From Gammaproteobacteria bacterium (lineage in GTDB: Bacteria > Pseudomonadota > Gammaproteobacteria > Steroidobacterales > Woeseiaceae): a stretch of 41,813 bases of DNA. A program made the position numbers and the translations under genes. The notes below the pieces were generated by a model, which saw nothing but the letters and a program-made list of their open reading frames with translations, had not been told where the DNA came from and did no database searches. Shown here in pieces: positions 24,244-32,707 of the stretch (positions within the stretch are counted from its first letter, which is position 1; every line of letters begins with the position of its first letter). The stretch lies in contig JAOTZC010000022.1 of assembly GCA_029861535.1 (NCBI GenBank), forward strand, positions 1-41,813. The letters run 5' to 3'.

Positions 24244-26207
24244 TAGGCAGTCTCTGTGGCCGGGCTGTCAGTCACTGTTTCTCGACTACGTGCTGAAACT
24301 CGATACCGCCGATCGGAAGCCGCTAGCGCGCCGCCGAAGGCCATGATGAGTGCGCCGAGCCAAATGAAACGAACCAGCGGCTTGTACTGCACCCGCACGC
24401 TCCAGGTGTCGGTATCGATCTGATCGCCCATGGAAATAAGCACGTCTCGGTTCCAGCCCGGGAGAATGCCCGCCTCCGTCATCCAGCTTTTTTGAATTGC
24501 ATACTGACGTTTTTGTGGCCGAACCTGACCGATGAATTCCCCATCGTGTCGAATATCGACGACACCCTCGCGAGCGATGAAGTTGGGTCCCTGAACATCG
24601 AGCAATTCACGCAGCTCAAATCGATACTCTCCAGCTTCGACCCATTGACCGGGCTGCAGCGCTCTGTCTGTTTCGATACTGAACGCTGATGCCACCGTGA
24701 CACCGAGCGTGAACACGCCCACACCAAAGTGCGCAAACGTCATGCCGAGCATCGATCGCGTCATGGTCGCACTGCCACGACCCCGACGCAGGGCACGCAC
24801 GGGCTGAACTAACGATGCGATCATGATCCACAGCGCACCGACGGTACCAACGCCGAGCAGCAGACCGATTCGTCCATAAATGAACAACGGAATCCCAATG
24901 CCGAGCAGCAATGCGATTAGTGCAGGCACACGCAATGTCCGTAGCAGCGGCTCGGACGCTTGCGAACGCCAGGCTGTGTGCATGCCGATACCAATCAGAA
25001 AGATTAACGGAATCATCGGCACCGAAAACGCGATAGCAAACCACGGTGCACCAACAGATATCTTTCCGGCGCCGATCACGTCCGAGATCAGCGGCGCCAT
25101 CGTGCCGAGAAACACCAGTGTCGCCGCGATGACGAGCAATACGTTATTCAGCAGTAAAAATGTCTCGCGTGACAACGGCCTGAAGCCCGCATCAGAATCG
25201 AGATCCGGCGCACGCACCGCGTACAATACCAGCGCTGCCAGAATAACAATGGCGAGGAATCCGAGAATGAAATAGCCGCGCGTTGGGTCGCTCGCAAACG
25301 CATGCACAGACACGATGATTCCCGAACGAACCAAGAACGTGCCGACTAGGCTTAATGAGAACGCCGAAATTGCCAACAGCAATGTCCAGCTCTTGAACAG
25401 ACCGCGTTTTTCGGTAACGGCCAATGAATGGATTAGTGCCGTGCCGACAAGCCACGGCATGAACGACGCGTTTTCGACCGGGTCCCAGAACCACCAGCCG
25501 CCCCAGCCGAGTTCGTAATAGGCCCACCAGCTGCCGAGCGCAATACCGACGGTCAAAAACAACCACGCGACCGTCGTCCATGGGCGTGTCCAACGCGCCC
25601 AGCGCGAATCGAGATTGCCACTAATCATGGCGGCGATCGCAAACGCAAACGCCACGGAAAAACCGACGTAACCGACATATAGAATGGGCGGATGTATCGC
25701 GAGCCCAGGGTCTTGCAACAATGGGTTCAGGTCGGAGCCATCCATCGCCGCCGGCGACAGCCGCGCAAACGGATTCGACGTCAGGATCGTGAATAACAGA
25801 AAACCGGTCGACAATAGTCCGAGAACGGCTAGCACCCGAGCAGACATTCGATCCGGGATGTTTCGACTCAGCGCAGCAACGGCGACCGTCCATGTGGACA
25901 GTATTAACACCCATAGCAACAACGAGCCTTCGTGCGCCGCCCAGGTTGCGGACACCTTATACATAGTCGGAAGTGCAAGCTGAGAGTTCTGCGCGACATA
26001 CAGCACCGAGAAGTCATCCTGCAGAAAAGCCCACACCAGACACCCGAACGCAAACGCGACAAAGACAAATTGGCCGGTTGCTGCTGTCCGGCTTACCCCC
26101 ATCATCGCCTGATCGCCACGATGTGCACCAATAAGCGGAATAACGCCCTGGCAGATGGCCAACGACAGCGCGAGGATCAGCGCGAAATGTCCAATCTCGG
26201 GAATCAT
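24243..26207 (-). CDS. ccmF: Heme lyase CcmF
   Basis: A 654-residue inner-membrane protein, the usual family size, with about 15 helices, which attaches heme from CcmE to apocytochrome c. The tryptophan-rich WWD segment reads GWGGWWFWDPVENASFMPW near residue 234, and conserved His residues occur in AHEGSLLLWV and VSVHAFASDP. Start ATG 26207 (MIPEIGHFALI), which overlaps the ccmE stop (ATGA), is preferred over an in-frame start 4 codons earlier. It has TAATG coupling to ccmG. Confidence 0.95.
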   Translation of the reverse strand: MIPEIGHFALILALSLAICQGVIPLIGAHRGDQAMMGVSRTAATGQFVFVAFAFGCLVWAFLQDDFSVLYVAQNSQLALPTMYKVSATWAAHEGSLLLWVLILSTWTVAVAALSRNIPDRMSARVLAVLGLLSTGFLLFTILTSNPFARLSPAAMDGSDLNPLLQDPGLAIHPPILYVGYVGFSVAFAFAIAAMISGNLDSRWARWTRPWTTVAWLFLTVGIALGSWWAYYELGWGGWWFWDPVENASFMPWLVGTALIHSLAVTEKRGLFKSWTLLLAISAFSLSLVGTFLVRSGIIVSVHAFASDPTRGYFILGFLAIVILAALVLYAVRAPDLDSDAGFRPLSRETFLLLNNVLLVIAATLVFLGTMAPLISDVIGAGKISVGAPWFAIAFSVPMIPLIFLIGIGMHTAWRSQASEPLLRTLRVPALIALLLGIGIPLFIYGRIGLLLGVGTVGALWIMIASLVQPVRALRRGRGSATMTRSMLGMTFAHFGVGVFTLGVTVASAFSIETDRALQPGQWVEAGEYRFELRELLDVQGPNFIAREGVVDIRHDGEFIGQVRPQKRQYAIQKSWMTEAGILPGWNRDVLISMGDQIDTDTWSVRVQYKPLVRFIWLGALIMAFGGALAASDRRYRVSARSRETVTDSPATETA

Positions 26208-26674
26208 GATTTGCCACACTCAGTGTCATATTCCTGCAATGACGCCGTCTGCTCATCGACATGTTGCGCGAGCGATTCTGCAACTTCGGGCGCCATGTAA
26301 TTTTCGTCGTGCTTGGCCAGAACCTCATCGGCAATAAAGACATCATTGTTCATGCGCCCGTGCGCAACGACACCCTGGCCTTCGCGAAATAGATCCGGTA
26401 GCACGCCGGTGTATGTCACAGCGACATCGCAGCGCAGATCTGTCACAGTGAACGTAACGTCCAGGGAGCCCGGATCACGTTCAATGCTGCCTTCGACGAC
26501 CAGACCGCCGACGCGAAAGTTTCGATCTTTTGGATACTCGCCGGCAGCGACTTCCGATACGCTGACGAAGAACATCATGTTGTCCTTAAATGCGCGCAGT
26601 GTCAGCGCTGCGGCGATCGCTAAACCGACAACTGCGAGGCCTACGGCCAGCATCCTTTGTTGGCGTGCCTTCAT
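26204..26674 (-). CDS. ccmE: Heme chaperone CcmE
   Basis: A 156-residue periplasmic OB-fold protein that covalently carries heme from the CcmABCD complex to CcmF. One N-terminal anchor helix (about 8-27) is followed by FRVGGLVVEGSIERD and the heme-binding LAKHDENYMAPEV with His122 and Tyr126. ATG at 26674 overlaps the ccmD stop (ATGA), and its own stop overlaps the ccmF start. Length is normal for the family. Confidence 0.95.
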   Translation of the reverse strand: MKARQQRMLAVGLAVVGLAIAAALTLRAFKDNMMFFVSVSEVAAGEYPKDRNFRVGGLVVEGSIERDPGSLDVTFTVTDLRCDVAVTYTGVLPDLFREGQGVVAHGRMNNDVFIADEVLAKHDENYMAPEVAESLAQHVDEQTASLQEYDTECGKS

Positions 26675-26832
26675 TGTCGAGCCTCCATTGCTTTGATGCG
26701 GACCTCAATGTCACGCAATTCGATTCGATGCCTATGCCGCGCACGCCACTCGTTGACGATCACGATAGCGAGCGTCAGTCCAAAACAACTCCAGACATAA
26801 ACGCCGTAACCGCCCATTGCAAGCTTATCCAT
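26671..26832 (-). CDS. ccmD: Heme exporter small subunit CcmD
   Basis: A 53-residue protein beginning MDKLAMGGYGVYVWSCFGLT: a GGYGxYVW motif, one membrane helix (about 9-27), then a basic cytoplasmic tail (WRARHRHRIELRDIEVRIK). This is the CcmD pattern; CcmD helps release loaded CcmE from CcmABC. The ORF is short but supported by its place between ccmC (12-base gap) and ccmE (ATGA overlap) and by AGGGCAGAG upstream of the ATG. Confidence 0.93.
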   Translation of the reverse strand: MDKLAMGGYGVYVWSCFGLTLAIVIVNEWRARHRHRIELRDIEVRIKAMEARQ

Positions 26833-26844
26833 CAGCTCTGCCCT

Positions 26845-27585
26845 TTAGTCTGCCAATACCAAGTCTTTGACCCAACGTGTGCGCCGTTCGCGATGCAACA
26901 CTTCGGTGCGTATGCGCCGCAGCAGCATCGCGCCGAAAACAAATGTAAAACCGAAGATCATCGCGAGCAGCGGATACAGCATGGCAGTGTCCATCGCCGG
27001 GCCGCCTTCGCGAACGAGGGTCGGTCCCTGGTGCAGCGAACTCCACCATTCTACTGAAAAATGAATAATTGGCACGTTGACGGCGCCAACAAGCGCGAGC
27101 ACTGCACTTGCCTTGTCCGCCTTGGCGGTGTCGTCGATCGCGCCTCTGAGCGCCATGTAGCCGAAATACAGAAACAACAGAATAAGCTCCGACATCAAGC
27201 GCGGGTCGGTCCATTCCCACCAGGTGCCCCACATCGGACGTCCCCATATTGAGCCGGTGGCCAGCGCCAGGAACGTAAACGACGCGCCGATCGGTGCGGC
27301 GCTTGCCGCGACCGCATGTGCCAACTTCATACGCCAGATCAAGCCAATGCCGCCGGCAACCGCCAGAATCATATACGCCATCATGGACAAATACGCCGCC
27401 GGAACGTGCACATAAATTATCCGGAATGCGTCGCCTTGCTGATAGTCCGGCGGCGCCAAGAACAGACCCGCGTATGTGCCGTAGACAAGCAGCAAATAGC
27501 CAGGCACTGCGAACCACGGAATCAAGGTTTTGGCAAGCCGATAAAAGTGCGGCGGCGATGCAAGTTTGTGAAAGAAAGTCCACAT
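26845..27585 (-). CDS. ccmC: Heme transporter/handling protein CcmC
   Basis: A 246-residue protein with six membrane helices that loads heme onto CcmE. The WWD segment is RPMWGTWWEWTDPRL near residue 120, and the two heme-ligating His residues lie in IIYVHVPAAY (about residue 60) and WWSSLHQGPT (about residue 183). Length matches E. coli CcmC. ATG at 27585, 11 bases after the ccmB stop. Confidence 0.96.
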   Translation of the reverse strand: MWTFFHKLASPPHFYRLAKTLIPWFAVPGYLLLVYGTYAGLFLAPPDYQQGDAFRIIYVHVPAAYLSMMAYMILAVAGGIGLIWRMKLAHAVAASAAPIGASFTFLALATGSIWGRPMWGTWWEWTDPRLMSELILLFLYFGYMALRGAIDDTAKADKASAVLALVGAVNVPIIHFSVEWWSSLHQGPTLVREGGPAMDTAMLYPLLAMIFGFTFVFGAMLLRRIRTEVLHRERRTRWVKDLVLAD

Positions 27586-27596
27586 GGGCGGCGATT

Positions 27597-28295
27597 CTAC
27601 TCGTTACTGATTCGCAATGCGGCTGCCGTTGCGAACGGCGCCAATGATAGTGCGCCGACAGCATAAGCGGCGAGCGCGTAAATTCCCATCGAATACAGGT
27701 CACCGGATGCGGCCAATGAAACTGTACGCGCACCGAATATCAACACCGGCATCGCGAGAGGCAGCGTCAGCAGACTCAACAGCGCCGTGCCACGGTGCAA
27801 GCCGACCGTTAACGCGGCACCGACGGAGCCCAGCAGACTCAGGCTAATTGTGCCCAGCGCGAGCGTTGCCATTAGAACGCCTATAGTTTCACCAGGCATA
27901 CGAAACGCAACTGCCAATAGCGGCGAAAGAATAACCAATGGCAAGCCACTCGTCAGCCAATGGGCGAATGTTTTACCTAATGCCAATAATACAAGTGGCT
28001 GCGGGCTCAACAGCAGCTGCTCGAGGCTACCGTCCTCGAAATCACTAAGAAAAAGGCTATTTAGCGACAGCAACATTGCCAGCAAGGCTGCCACCCACAG
28101 TACGCCGGGGCCTGCAAACTCCAGCTGCTCAACACTTGGGCCGACCGCAAGCGGAAATAACGTGCAAACCATTGCGAAGAAGAACAACGGATTAAGGACA
28201 TCGCCGGGTCGTTTCCAGACTAGCAACAGATCTCGCTGGGCAGTACCAAGCAGGCCCGCGATCAGACCCGGTGTAGTCACGTTGCCCACAGTCAT
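27597..28295 (-). CDS. ccmB: Heme exporter permease CcmB
   Basis: A 232-residue permease with six membrane helices, partner of the ATPase CcmA in the CcmABC complex. Family patches are RDLLLVWKRPGDVLNPLFFF at the N-terminus, FEDGSLEQLLLSPQPL, and the hydrophobic LTLPLAMPVLIFGA. ATG at 28295 overlaps the ccmA stop by one base (TAATG) and gives the normal family length; longer upstream readings would run back through ccmA. Confidence 0.95.
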   Translation of the reverse strand: MTVGNVTTPGLIAGLLGTAQRDLLLVWKRPGDVLNPLFFFAMVCTLFPLAVGPSVEQLEFAGPGVLWVAALLAMLLSLNSLFLSDFEDGSLEQLLLSPQPLVLLALGKTFAHWLTSGLPLVILSPLLAVAFRMPGETIGVLMATLALGTISLSLLGSVGAALTVGLHRGTALLSLLTLPLAMPVLIFGARTVSLAASGDLYSMGIYALAAYAVGALSLAPFATAAALRISNE

Positions 28296-28906
28296 TACAG
28301 CGCAATCCTTGTCGTCGGCACGTCGAGTGGCACATCCTGATGTGCGGCTATCACACACATGCCACCGTCGCCCAGATGCTCAGCAGTGATCTCGAGCACT
28401 AGCTCGCGGCCCTCACGATCGAGGTTCGTAAACGGTTCGTCCATTAACCACAATTCGGCGTCGGACAGCAGCATACGCGCAAGCGCAACGCGACGTTGCT
28501 GGCCAGCCGACAGCGACCTCAACGGCAGTCGTTTGAGCCTCGACAGATGAAGCCGTTCGAGTACGGCATCAAACCTATGCATCGACGTCGACCGTAGCGA
28601 AGATTCAAAATGCAGATTCTCAACGAGTGTCAGGTCCGCCTTGAAGCCAACGCGATGCGCCATCCACGCGATTGACTCAAAAAATGCCTGGCGTATCTGC
28701 CGGACCGGCACGTCATTCCAGCGAATTTCGCCCGACTCAAGCTCCAATATGCCGACCAGCGTCTTAAGTAAACTCGTCTTGCCGGAGCCGTTTTGACCTT
28801 CAAAAAGCAACAGGCCACCGGACTCCAGCGCAAAACTCAAACTCTCAAACAAGCAGCGATCGCCGCGAATCAAGGTGAGGTCATGTGCTGTTAGCTTATT
28901 TGTCAA
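28295..28906 (-). CDS. ccmA: Heme exporter ATP-binding protein CcmA
   Basis: A 203-residue ABC ATPase that drives release of heme-loaded CcmE. Walker A GQNGSGKTSL (about 37-46), signature LSAGQQRRVALAR, Walker B LWLMDEPF and the switch His in AAHQ are all intact. The start is TTG at 28906 with AAGG just upstream. It is the first gene of the ccm operon; the 266-base gap to the divergent FHA gene must contain the promoter. Confidence 0.95.
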   Translation of the reverse strand: MTNKLTAHDLTLIRGDRCLFESLSFALESGGLLLFEGQNGSGKTSLLKTLVGILELESGEIRWNDVPVRQIRQAFFESIAWMAHRVGFKADLTLVENLHFESSLRSTSMHRFDAVLERLHLSRLKRLPLRSLSAGQQRRVALARMLLSDAELWLMDEPFTNLDREGRELVLEITAEHLGDGGMCVIAAHQDVPLDVPTTRIAL

Positions 28907-29172
28907 TGCCTTAGGTCCTGTCGCCGTACGCAGACGCTGCCAAAAAATACACGAAAACAGATATTAATACAGATACTTATGATCGATATATAGTGTGCTT
29001 TCTAGATACCGTTCGCGTCTCTATGATCAATAAGCCATCAGCAAATTACGATTTGAATGAATCTAGCCACAATCGTATGCTGATTGGCCCGGCCAAACTT
29101 ATACAGAAGAAACGGCCGGGGCCCAAACAGTAACGAAAAAATGTCGTTATAACTTGGAGCGAGTTCATAGTT
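28907..29172. other. AT-rich divergent promoter region with a GC-rich hairpin
   Basis: This gap separates ccmA and the ATPase-FHA gene. The part near ccmA is AT-rich (several TATA-like runs at 28960-28990). Near the FHA gene, TTGGCCCGGCC (29084-29094) can pair with GGCCGGGGCCCAA (29114-29126), an 11-bp stem with one bulged base and a 19-base loop, which would lie in the 5' leader of the FHA gene, 47 bases before its ATG. No ORF was recognised. Confidence 0.45.
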
Positions 29173-30483
29173 ATGGATCTAGCCGCAGCGGGTCTTACGG
29201 AGCAACCCTTTCGAACACACGGCAAGCCTTTGTCGACGGTAGCGTATGGGGCCTATCGCGACGCTATGGAGATGCTGCAAAAGACGTGTGATGCGCCGCA
29301 CGGCCTGTCGCTGCTGCAGGGACCCACGCTGTCTGGCAAAACAATTCTAATTCGCGAATTTGTTGAGGACTTACCGAAAGAAAGTTGGGTAGCCGTAATT
29401 GATGGCTCCGGGCTGAATACGACCGGCATGCTCGAGGCAATATTGACGCAATTCGGCTATCAGGTTGACTTCAATTCCACGGGTGAGTTGCTTGCAACGA
29501 CGCGCGTATTCGCATTGCAACAGGCCTCGACCGAGGGGCCACCGATCGTCATTATCGAAAACGCGCACGCGTTGAACCCGAGCGCATTTCGGGCATTAAG
29601 TGAGCTTGCCGAACTTAGTGTTCGCTATACCGACGAAGACCATAAGGTTCGCTATATCAGTGCAATTAAGCTGATCCTCGTTAGCGACCGCTCGTTGCGC
29701 GGGATCGTCGATTCGCCCGTTATGGAATCAATCGGTAAGCGATTGACCGTGGATTTTCATCTGCATCCGATGAGCTGCGAGGAAGCCCGTGAATATCTCT
29801 ATGCGAAACTTCGCGCCGCCGGCAATAACGTGCCCGAGTTTGTATTTCCTATATCGGTCTGCAACGAGCTATGGCAGGCATCGGGGGGCTGGCCGGGGAT
29901 CCTAGACCGCGTCGCACTTCTCGCGCTGGCAAAGGCCGAAACGCTGCCGGTAGGAATTTCGAACATTGAGCGACCCGCCCTGCCACGAGGTACCTGGGAC
30001 GCGCAGGCGATCGAGGCAGCGCATGTGGACACGGGGACACCGCCCGAACCACCAACGCTTTACATTACACAAAACGGACACACGATTCGGTCACTGATTT
30101 TGGACAAACCACGTTTGTTAATCGGTCGTTCCGAACACAATGATTTATCGATTGACAGTCGTTTCATTAGCCGTCACCACACATTGCTGGTACGCAACGG
30201 TAGCGCGACGTTTTTGATGGATTTAAACAGTACCAATGGCACGTATGTCAATTCACGTCGCGTATCCAATCATGTGTTGATCGACGACGACATCATCGGG
30301 ATCGGCCACCACCGCATTAAATTCTGTGATCCTTATGCCAAACAACGCGGTAAGCTGGAGGGTGACGAATTTGCAGATACTGCGATCATGAAGACGCTCG
30401 AGGACATGCGTGCACTGCTCGCCAAAGAAAATACGACAATATTGCCGGTCCAGTCCGAAGACGTTCCAACACTTGGTAATTAG
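29173..30483 (+). CDS. ExeA-like AAA ATPase fused to an FHA domain
   Basis: A 436-residue cytosolic protein. The N-terminal half (about 1-265) is an ExeA/GspA-type AAA ATPase: LTEQPFRTHG, Walker A GPTLSGKT (50-57), a Walker B-like strand IVIIENAHAL where the usual D-E pair is E129-N130, and a sensor strand KLILVSDRS. The C-terminal part (about 303-388) is an FHA domain with GRSEHNDLSI, SRFISRHH and DLNSTNGT, all the residues that contact phosphothreonine. An acidic tail containing FADTAIMKTLEDMRALLA follows. FHA domains bind pThr peptides, so this probably scaffolds a phosphorylation-dependent assembly; no Ser/Thr kinase is nearby. Divergent from ccm; GGAG lies 13 bases before the ATG. Confidence 0.87.
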   Translation: MDLAAAGLTEQPFRTHGKPLSTVAYGAYRDAMEMLQKTCDAPHGLSLLQGPTLSGKTILIREFVEDLPKESWVAVIDGSGLNTTGMLEAILTQFGYQVDFNSTGELLATTRVFALQQASTEGPPIVIIENAHALNPSAFRALSELAELSVRYTDEDHKVRYISAIKLILVSDRSLRGIVDSPVMESIGKRLTVDFHLHPMSCEEAREYLYAKLRAAGNNVPEFVFPISVCNELWQASGGWPGILDRVALLALAKAETLPVGISNIERPALPRGTWDAQAIEAAHVDTGTPPEPPTLYITQNGHTIRSLILDKPRLLIGRSEHNDLSIDSRFISRHHTLLVRNGSATFLMDLNSTNGTYVNSRRVSNHVLIDDDIIGIGHHRIKFCDPYAKQRGKLEGDEFADTAIMKTLEDMRALLAKENTTILPVQSEDVPTLGN

Positions 30484-30492
30484 ACGGCACGA

Positions 30493-31071
30493 TCAACCGT
30501 AGAAGTATTCCTTAAAGTGCTTGCGGCACATGGACACGTAACGGTCGTTGCCACCGATTTCAATTTGCGAGCCTTCGCGAATGGCGTTGCCGTCGGCATC
30601 CATTCGAACGACCATCGTCGCCTTAGTCCCGCAGTGACAAATCGCCTTCAATTCTTTCAGATTATCCGACCAAGCCAGTAGATATTTGCTACCTTCAAAC
30701 GGCTCGCCTTGAAAATCGGTACGCAATCCATACGCCAGCACCGGAATGTTCAGTGCATCGGTCACATCACCTAACTGATAGACCTGCTTCTTGGTCAGGA
30801 ACTGCGCTTCGTCAATTAGCACGCAATGCAGCTTTTCACTTTTTTTACGTTCTGCGATCAGATCGTAGAGATCATCTACAGGGCTGAATGTCGTCGCTTC
30901 CGCTTCGAGTCCGATGCGTGACTTGACTTTGCCGACGCCATATCGGTTATCGAGCTCCGGCGCGAGAACCAGCGTATTCATGCCGCGTTCTTTGTAGTTG
31001 TAACTGGATTGCAGCAGCGCCGTTGATTTACCGGCATTCATTGACGAGTAATAGAAATAAAGCTTGGCCAT
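30493..31071 (-). CDS. tdk: Thymidine kinase (type II)
   Basis: A 192-residue salvage enzyme phosphorylating thymidine with ATP. P-loop SSMNAGKST (9-17), Walker B-type LIDEAQF with the catalytic Glu, the lasso-side [15 protein letters not shown], and zinc ligands starting with CHCG and a late Cys (SMCRKHF) are all as in E. coli Tdk. The ATG at 31071 has no ribosome site; instead it abuts a perfect 7-bp hairpin. The 77-residue zinc-ribbon gene lies 45 bases upstream on the same strand, and the FHA gene converges on its 3' end with a 9-base gap. Confidence 0.96.
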   Translation of the reverse strand: MAKLYFYYSSMNAGKSTALLQSSYNYKERGMNTLVLAPELDNRYGVGKVKSRIGLEAEATTFSPVDDLYDLIAERKKSEKLHCVLIDEAQFLTKKQVYQLGDVTDALNIPVLAYGLRTDFQGEPFEGSKYLLAWSDNLKELKAICHCGTKATMVVRMDADGNAIREGSQIEIGGNDRYVSMCRKHFKEYFYG

Positions 31072-31089
31072 GGTGCTATTTAAGCACCA
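31071..31089 (-). promoter_or_regulatory. Hairpin abutting the tdk start codon
   Basis: On the message TGGTGCT-TAAAT-AGCACCA forms a perfect 7-bp stem whose last base is the A of the tdk ATG. It occupies the place where a ribosome site should be, and no such site is seen between stem and start. It may control translation of tdk; this is inference from position and symmetry. Confidence 0.45.
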
Positions 31090-31116
31090 CGGTGAGCGAG
31101 AATCACCTGCGAATTA

Positions 31117-31350
31117 CTAGCCCGGGAAATGCAGCAACTTGCCGAGGCGGCGCCGCAGCCGTTTCGGCGTGTGATTCGCGCGGCAGTTCGGACATAGGTT
31201 CGTGGGAGTGCGCTGCTTCGTGATGATTTGCGGTACCGGAGTGACCTTACCGGAGCGCAAGCAGCGGCTACAAATGACGAGATTGCTCAGGCTATTGAGC
31301 AGCCTATAGTCAATATTGTCGTCAAAATTGTCCTTCGCTTGCGTGGTCAT
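31117..31350 (-). CDS. Small zinc-ribbon-like protein, function unknown
   Basis: A 77-residue protein with two CxxC knuckles, VICSRCLRSG (about residue 27) and LCPNCRANH (about residue 53), 22 residues apart, as in a treble-clef or zinc-ribbon fold, and a very basic C-terminus (TPKRLRRRLGKLL) that could contact RNA or DNA. I do not recognise a named family. ATG at 31350 has GGGAG 7 bases upstream, which supports translation. It precedes tdk by 45 bases on the same strand and may be co-transcribed. Confidence 0.7.
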   Translation of the reverse strand: MTTQAKDNFDDNIDYRLLNSLSNLVICSRCLRSGKVTPVPQIITKQRTPTNLCPNCRANHTPKRLRRRLGKLLHFPG

Positions 31351-31398
31351 AGTCGAGCTCCCGTAAGGGCGAACCCGTTTTTTGTCACTCAGCGGAGA

Positions 31399-31422
31399 AA
31401 ATCGCTAGAAAAGAGGCGATTT
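31399..31422 (-). terminator. Possible terminator downstream of the secreted protein gene
   Basis: On the minus strand AAATCGC and GCGATTT form a perfect 7-bp stem around a 10-base loop, ending in a short T tract, 69 bases past the stop codon at 31491. AT pairs dominate the stem end, so it is a moderate candidate. Confidence 0.4.
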
Positions 31423-31490
31423 ATCGCGAAAAATGTTAACCAGTCGTGGTTTTCAGTGTGATCCAGCTTCGGTTTTCGGCGCAATCCGGA

Positions 31491-32051
31491 TCAGTTGATG
31501 CGCGACACCCGTATCGTCCTTTTCTGGCTGGGAATATAGAGTTTGAAGCCAAACCAATCCTTTCTTATTTCGATATCTGCATCACAGTCGCGCATACGCA
31601 GGCGGCCGCTATTCCGCTGCTTCCACGCTTGGCCGTTGTCGAGATAAAAAACGGTCAAGCTTGATGGCCCCGTTTCCTCGCAGCGCGTTAGTCTCGCAAC
31701 ATAAGTTGGCCCGTCTGCACGGGTGGCCGTCTCGACCTGATCTTTGCCGACGCTGTCGTCCAACGGGACTACAGTCGGCTTAACGTCTTGATCGACAGCC
31801 GCGACATCAACAACTTCCTGTTCAACCGATGGCGGAGATTGCACAGTGTCGAGTGATTGGGCCGCATCTATATTGTCGCCCGCATTGTCGATACCCGCGG
31901 TGAGTGCATCAAAACACTTCAACCGAGCGGCGTCGTCCGCCATCGCGCCACAGCGCCGCAGGTCCGACTGGATATTATCTGCAGCGTGCAACGTTGCCGA
32001 CAGAACGACACCCAATACTAACAACAAGAATTTCAATCGCGTAACGCTCAC
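31491..32051 (-). CDS. Exported protein of unknown function with CxxxxD-CF signature
   Basis: A 186-residue protein with a signal peptide (MSVTRLKFLLLVLGVVLSAT, cleavage near LHAAD). RRCGAMADDAARLKCFDAL follows, a pattern shared with periplasmic proteins such as the VasI family, where two Cys probably form a disulfide. A low-complexity acidic middle (about 55-110) leads to a C-terminal beta-rich piece LTVFYLDNGQAWKQRNSGRL with RMRDCDADIEI. The function is unknown. Start GTG at 32051 has AGAGG 8 bases upstream. The frame is not part of an evident operon. Confidence 0.8.
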   Translation of the reverse strand: MSVTRLKFLLLVLGVVLSATLHAADNIQSDLRRCGAMADDAARLKCFDALTAGIDNAGDNIDAAQSLDTVQSPPSVEQEVVDVAAVDQDVKPTVVPLDDSVGKDQVETATRADGPTYVARLTRCEETGPSSLTVFYLDNGQAWKQRNSGRLRMRDCDADIEIRKDWFGFKLYIPSQKRTIRVSRIN

Positions 32052-32073
32052 GATAATGCCTCTGCAAAAGACT

Positions 32074-32127
32074 TGGCGCGAGGGCCTGACTCGAACCGGA
32101 CGAAATATGTACTAACGGATTTTAAGT
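32074..32127 (-). pseudogene. Decayed 3' half of a tRNA-Leu(UAA) gene
   Basis: This 54-base stretch matches the 3' half of the intact tRNA-Leu at 35656-35742 in the same orientation: the anticodon-loop block CGGATTTTAAGT, the T-loop block GACTCGAACCGG, then AGGGCC and the terminal TGG (all as written on the plus strand) are identical and nearly equally spaced (16 versus 17 and 4 versus 5 bases between blocks). Similarity stops abruptly at the anticodon loop, and no D-arm or 5' acceptor half follows. This is the pattern of a displaced attachment site left by an integrative element, or of a partial tRNA duplication. Confidence 0.7.
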
Positions 32128-32197
32128 TTTAGTTTTGTGCAAAGCCAGACCATTGGTGAATATCAGGAACGGGTCAGTACTCGACCTTAAGTTAGTC

Positions 32198-32707
32198 TTA
32201 TCGTTCACTAATTCTTGGCTGCACGAATAGCATCCGCGCGAATTGCTGGGCCGCGTGCATTAGATACCAAATCAACCCAATCATATAGACGGCGGCACCT
32301 TTCTCAACAAGCACAGAGCAAATTACTGGAATCTGCAACGATACAATGGCCATATGGCCTGCCGCCATTCTGGAAAACGCAAACCAATTAAAGATTTCTG
32401 GAACGTCCCGCATAATCCTGAGAGACGCAGAAATCCACCAAATCAAGAATACAACTGAGTACAGCGACAAAGCTGAGCTTGCATATAACCATATCTTCTG
32501 CACGCCAAATTCGAGGTCTTGTAGCAACTCCGGCAAAAACGACAAGAACATCGCGCCGAATGCCAAAGCAAGTAAAACTTTCAGGCGGTATTTCTCGACC
32601 TCAGTCAACGGCCCGGTGTTCCTTCGGAGTGCGACAATGAGGCCACTAAAACCGGCGAACGCGATGCTGATTTCGGCAATTGTCTGTAATGACTGAGGAA
32701 CTTGCAT
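32198..32707 (-). CDS. Four-helix membrane protein of unknown function
   Basis: A 169-residue integral membrane protein opening MQVPQSLQTIAEISIAFAGF, with about four helices (near 10-30, 45-65, 75-95, 115-150). The FSGLIVALR-like segment after the first helix is seen in small uncharacterised proteobacterial membrane proteins. I cannot assign a function. ATG at 32707 is chosen because the upstream extension is Arg-rich and lies in a hairpin-filled leader. It lies in the segment flanked by the tRNA-Leu fragment. Confidence 0.72.
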   Translation of the reverse strand: MQVPQSLQTIAEISIAFAGFSGLIVALRRNTGPLTEVEKYRLKVLLALAFGAMFLSFLPELLQDLEFGVQKIWLYASSALSLYSVVFLIWWISASLRIMRDVPEIFNWFAFSRMAAGHMAIVSLQIPVICSVLVEKGAAVYMIGLIWYLMHAAQQFARMLFVQPRISER

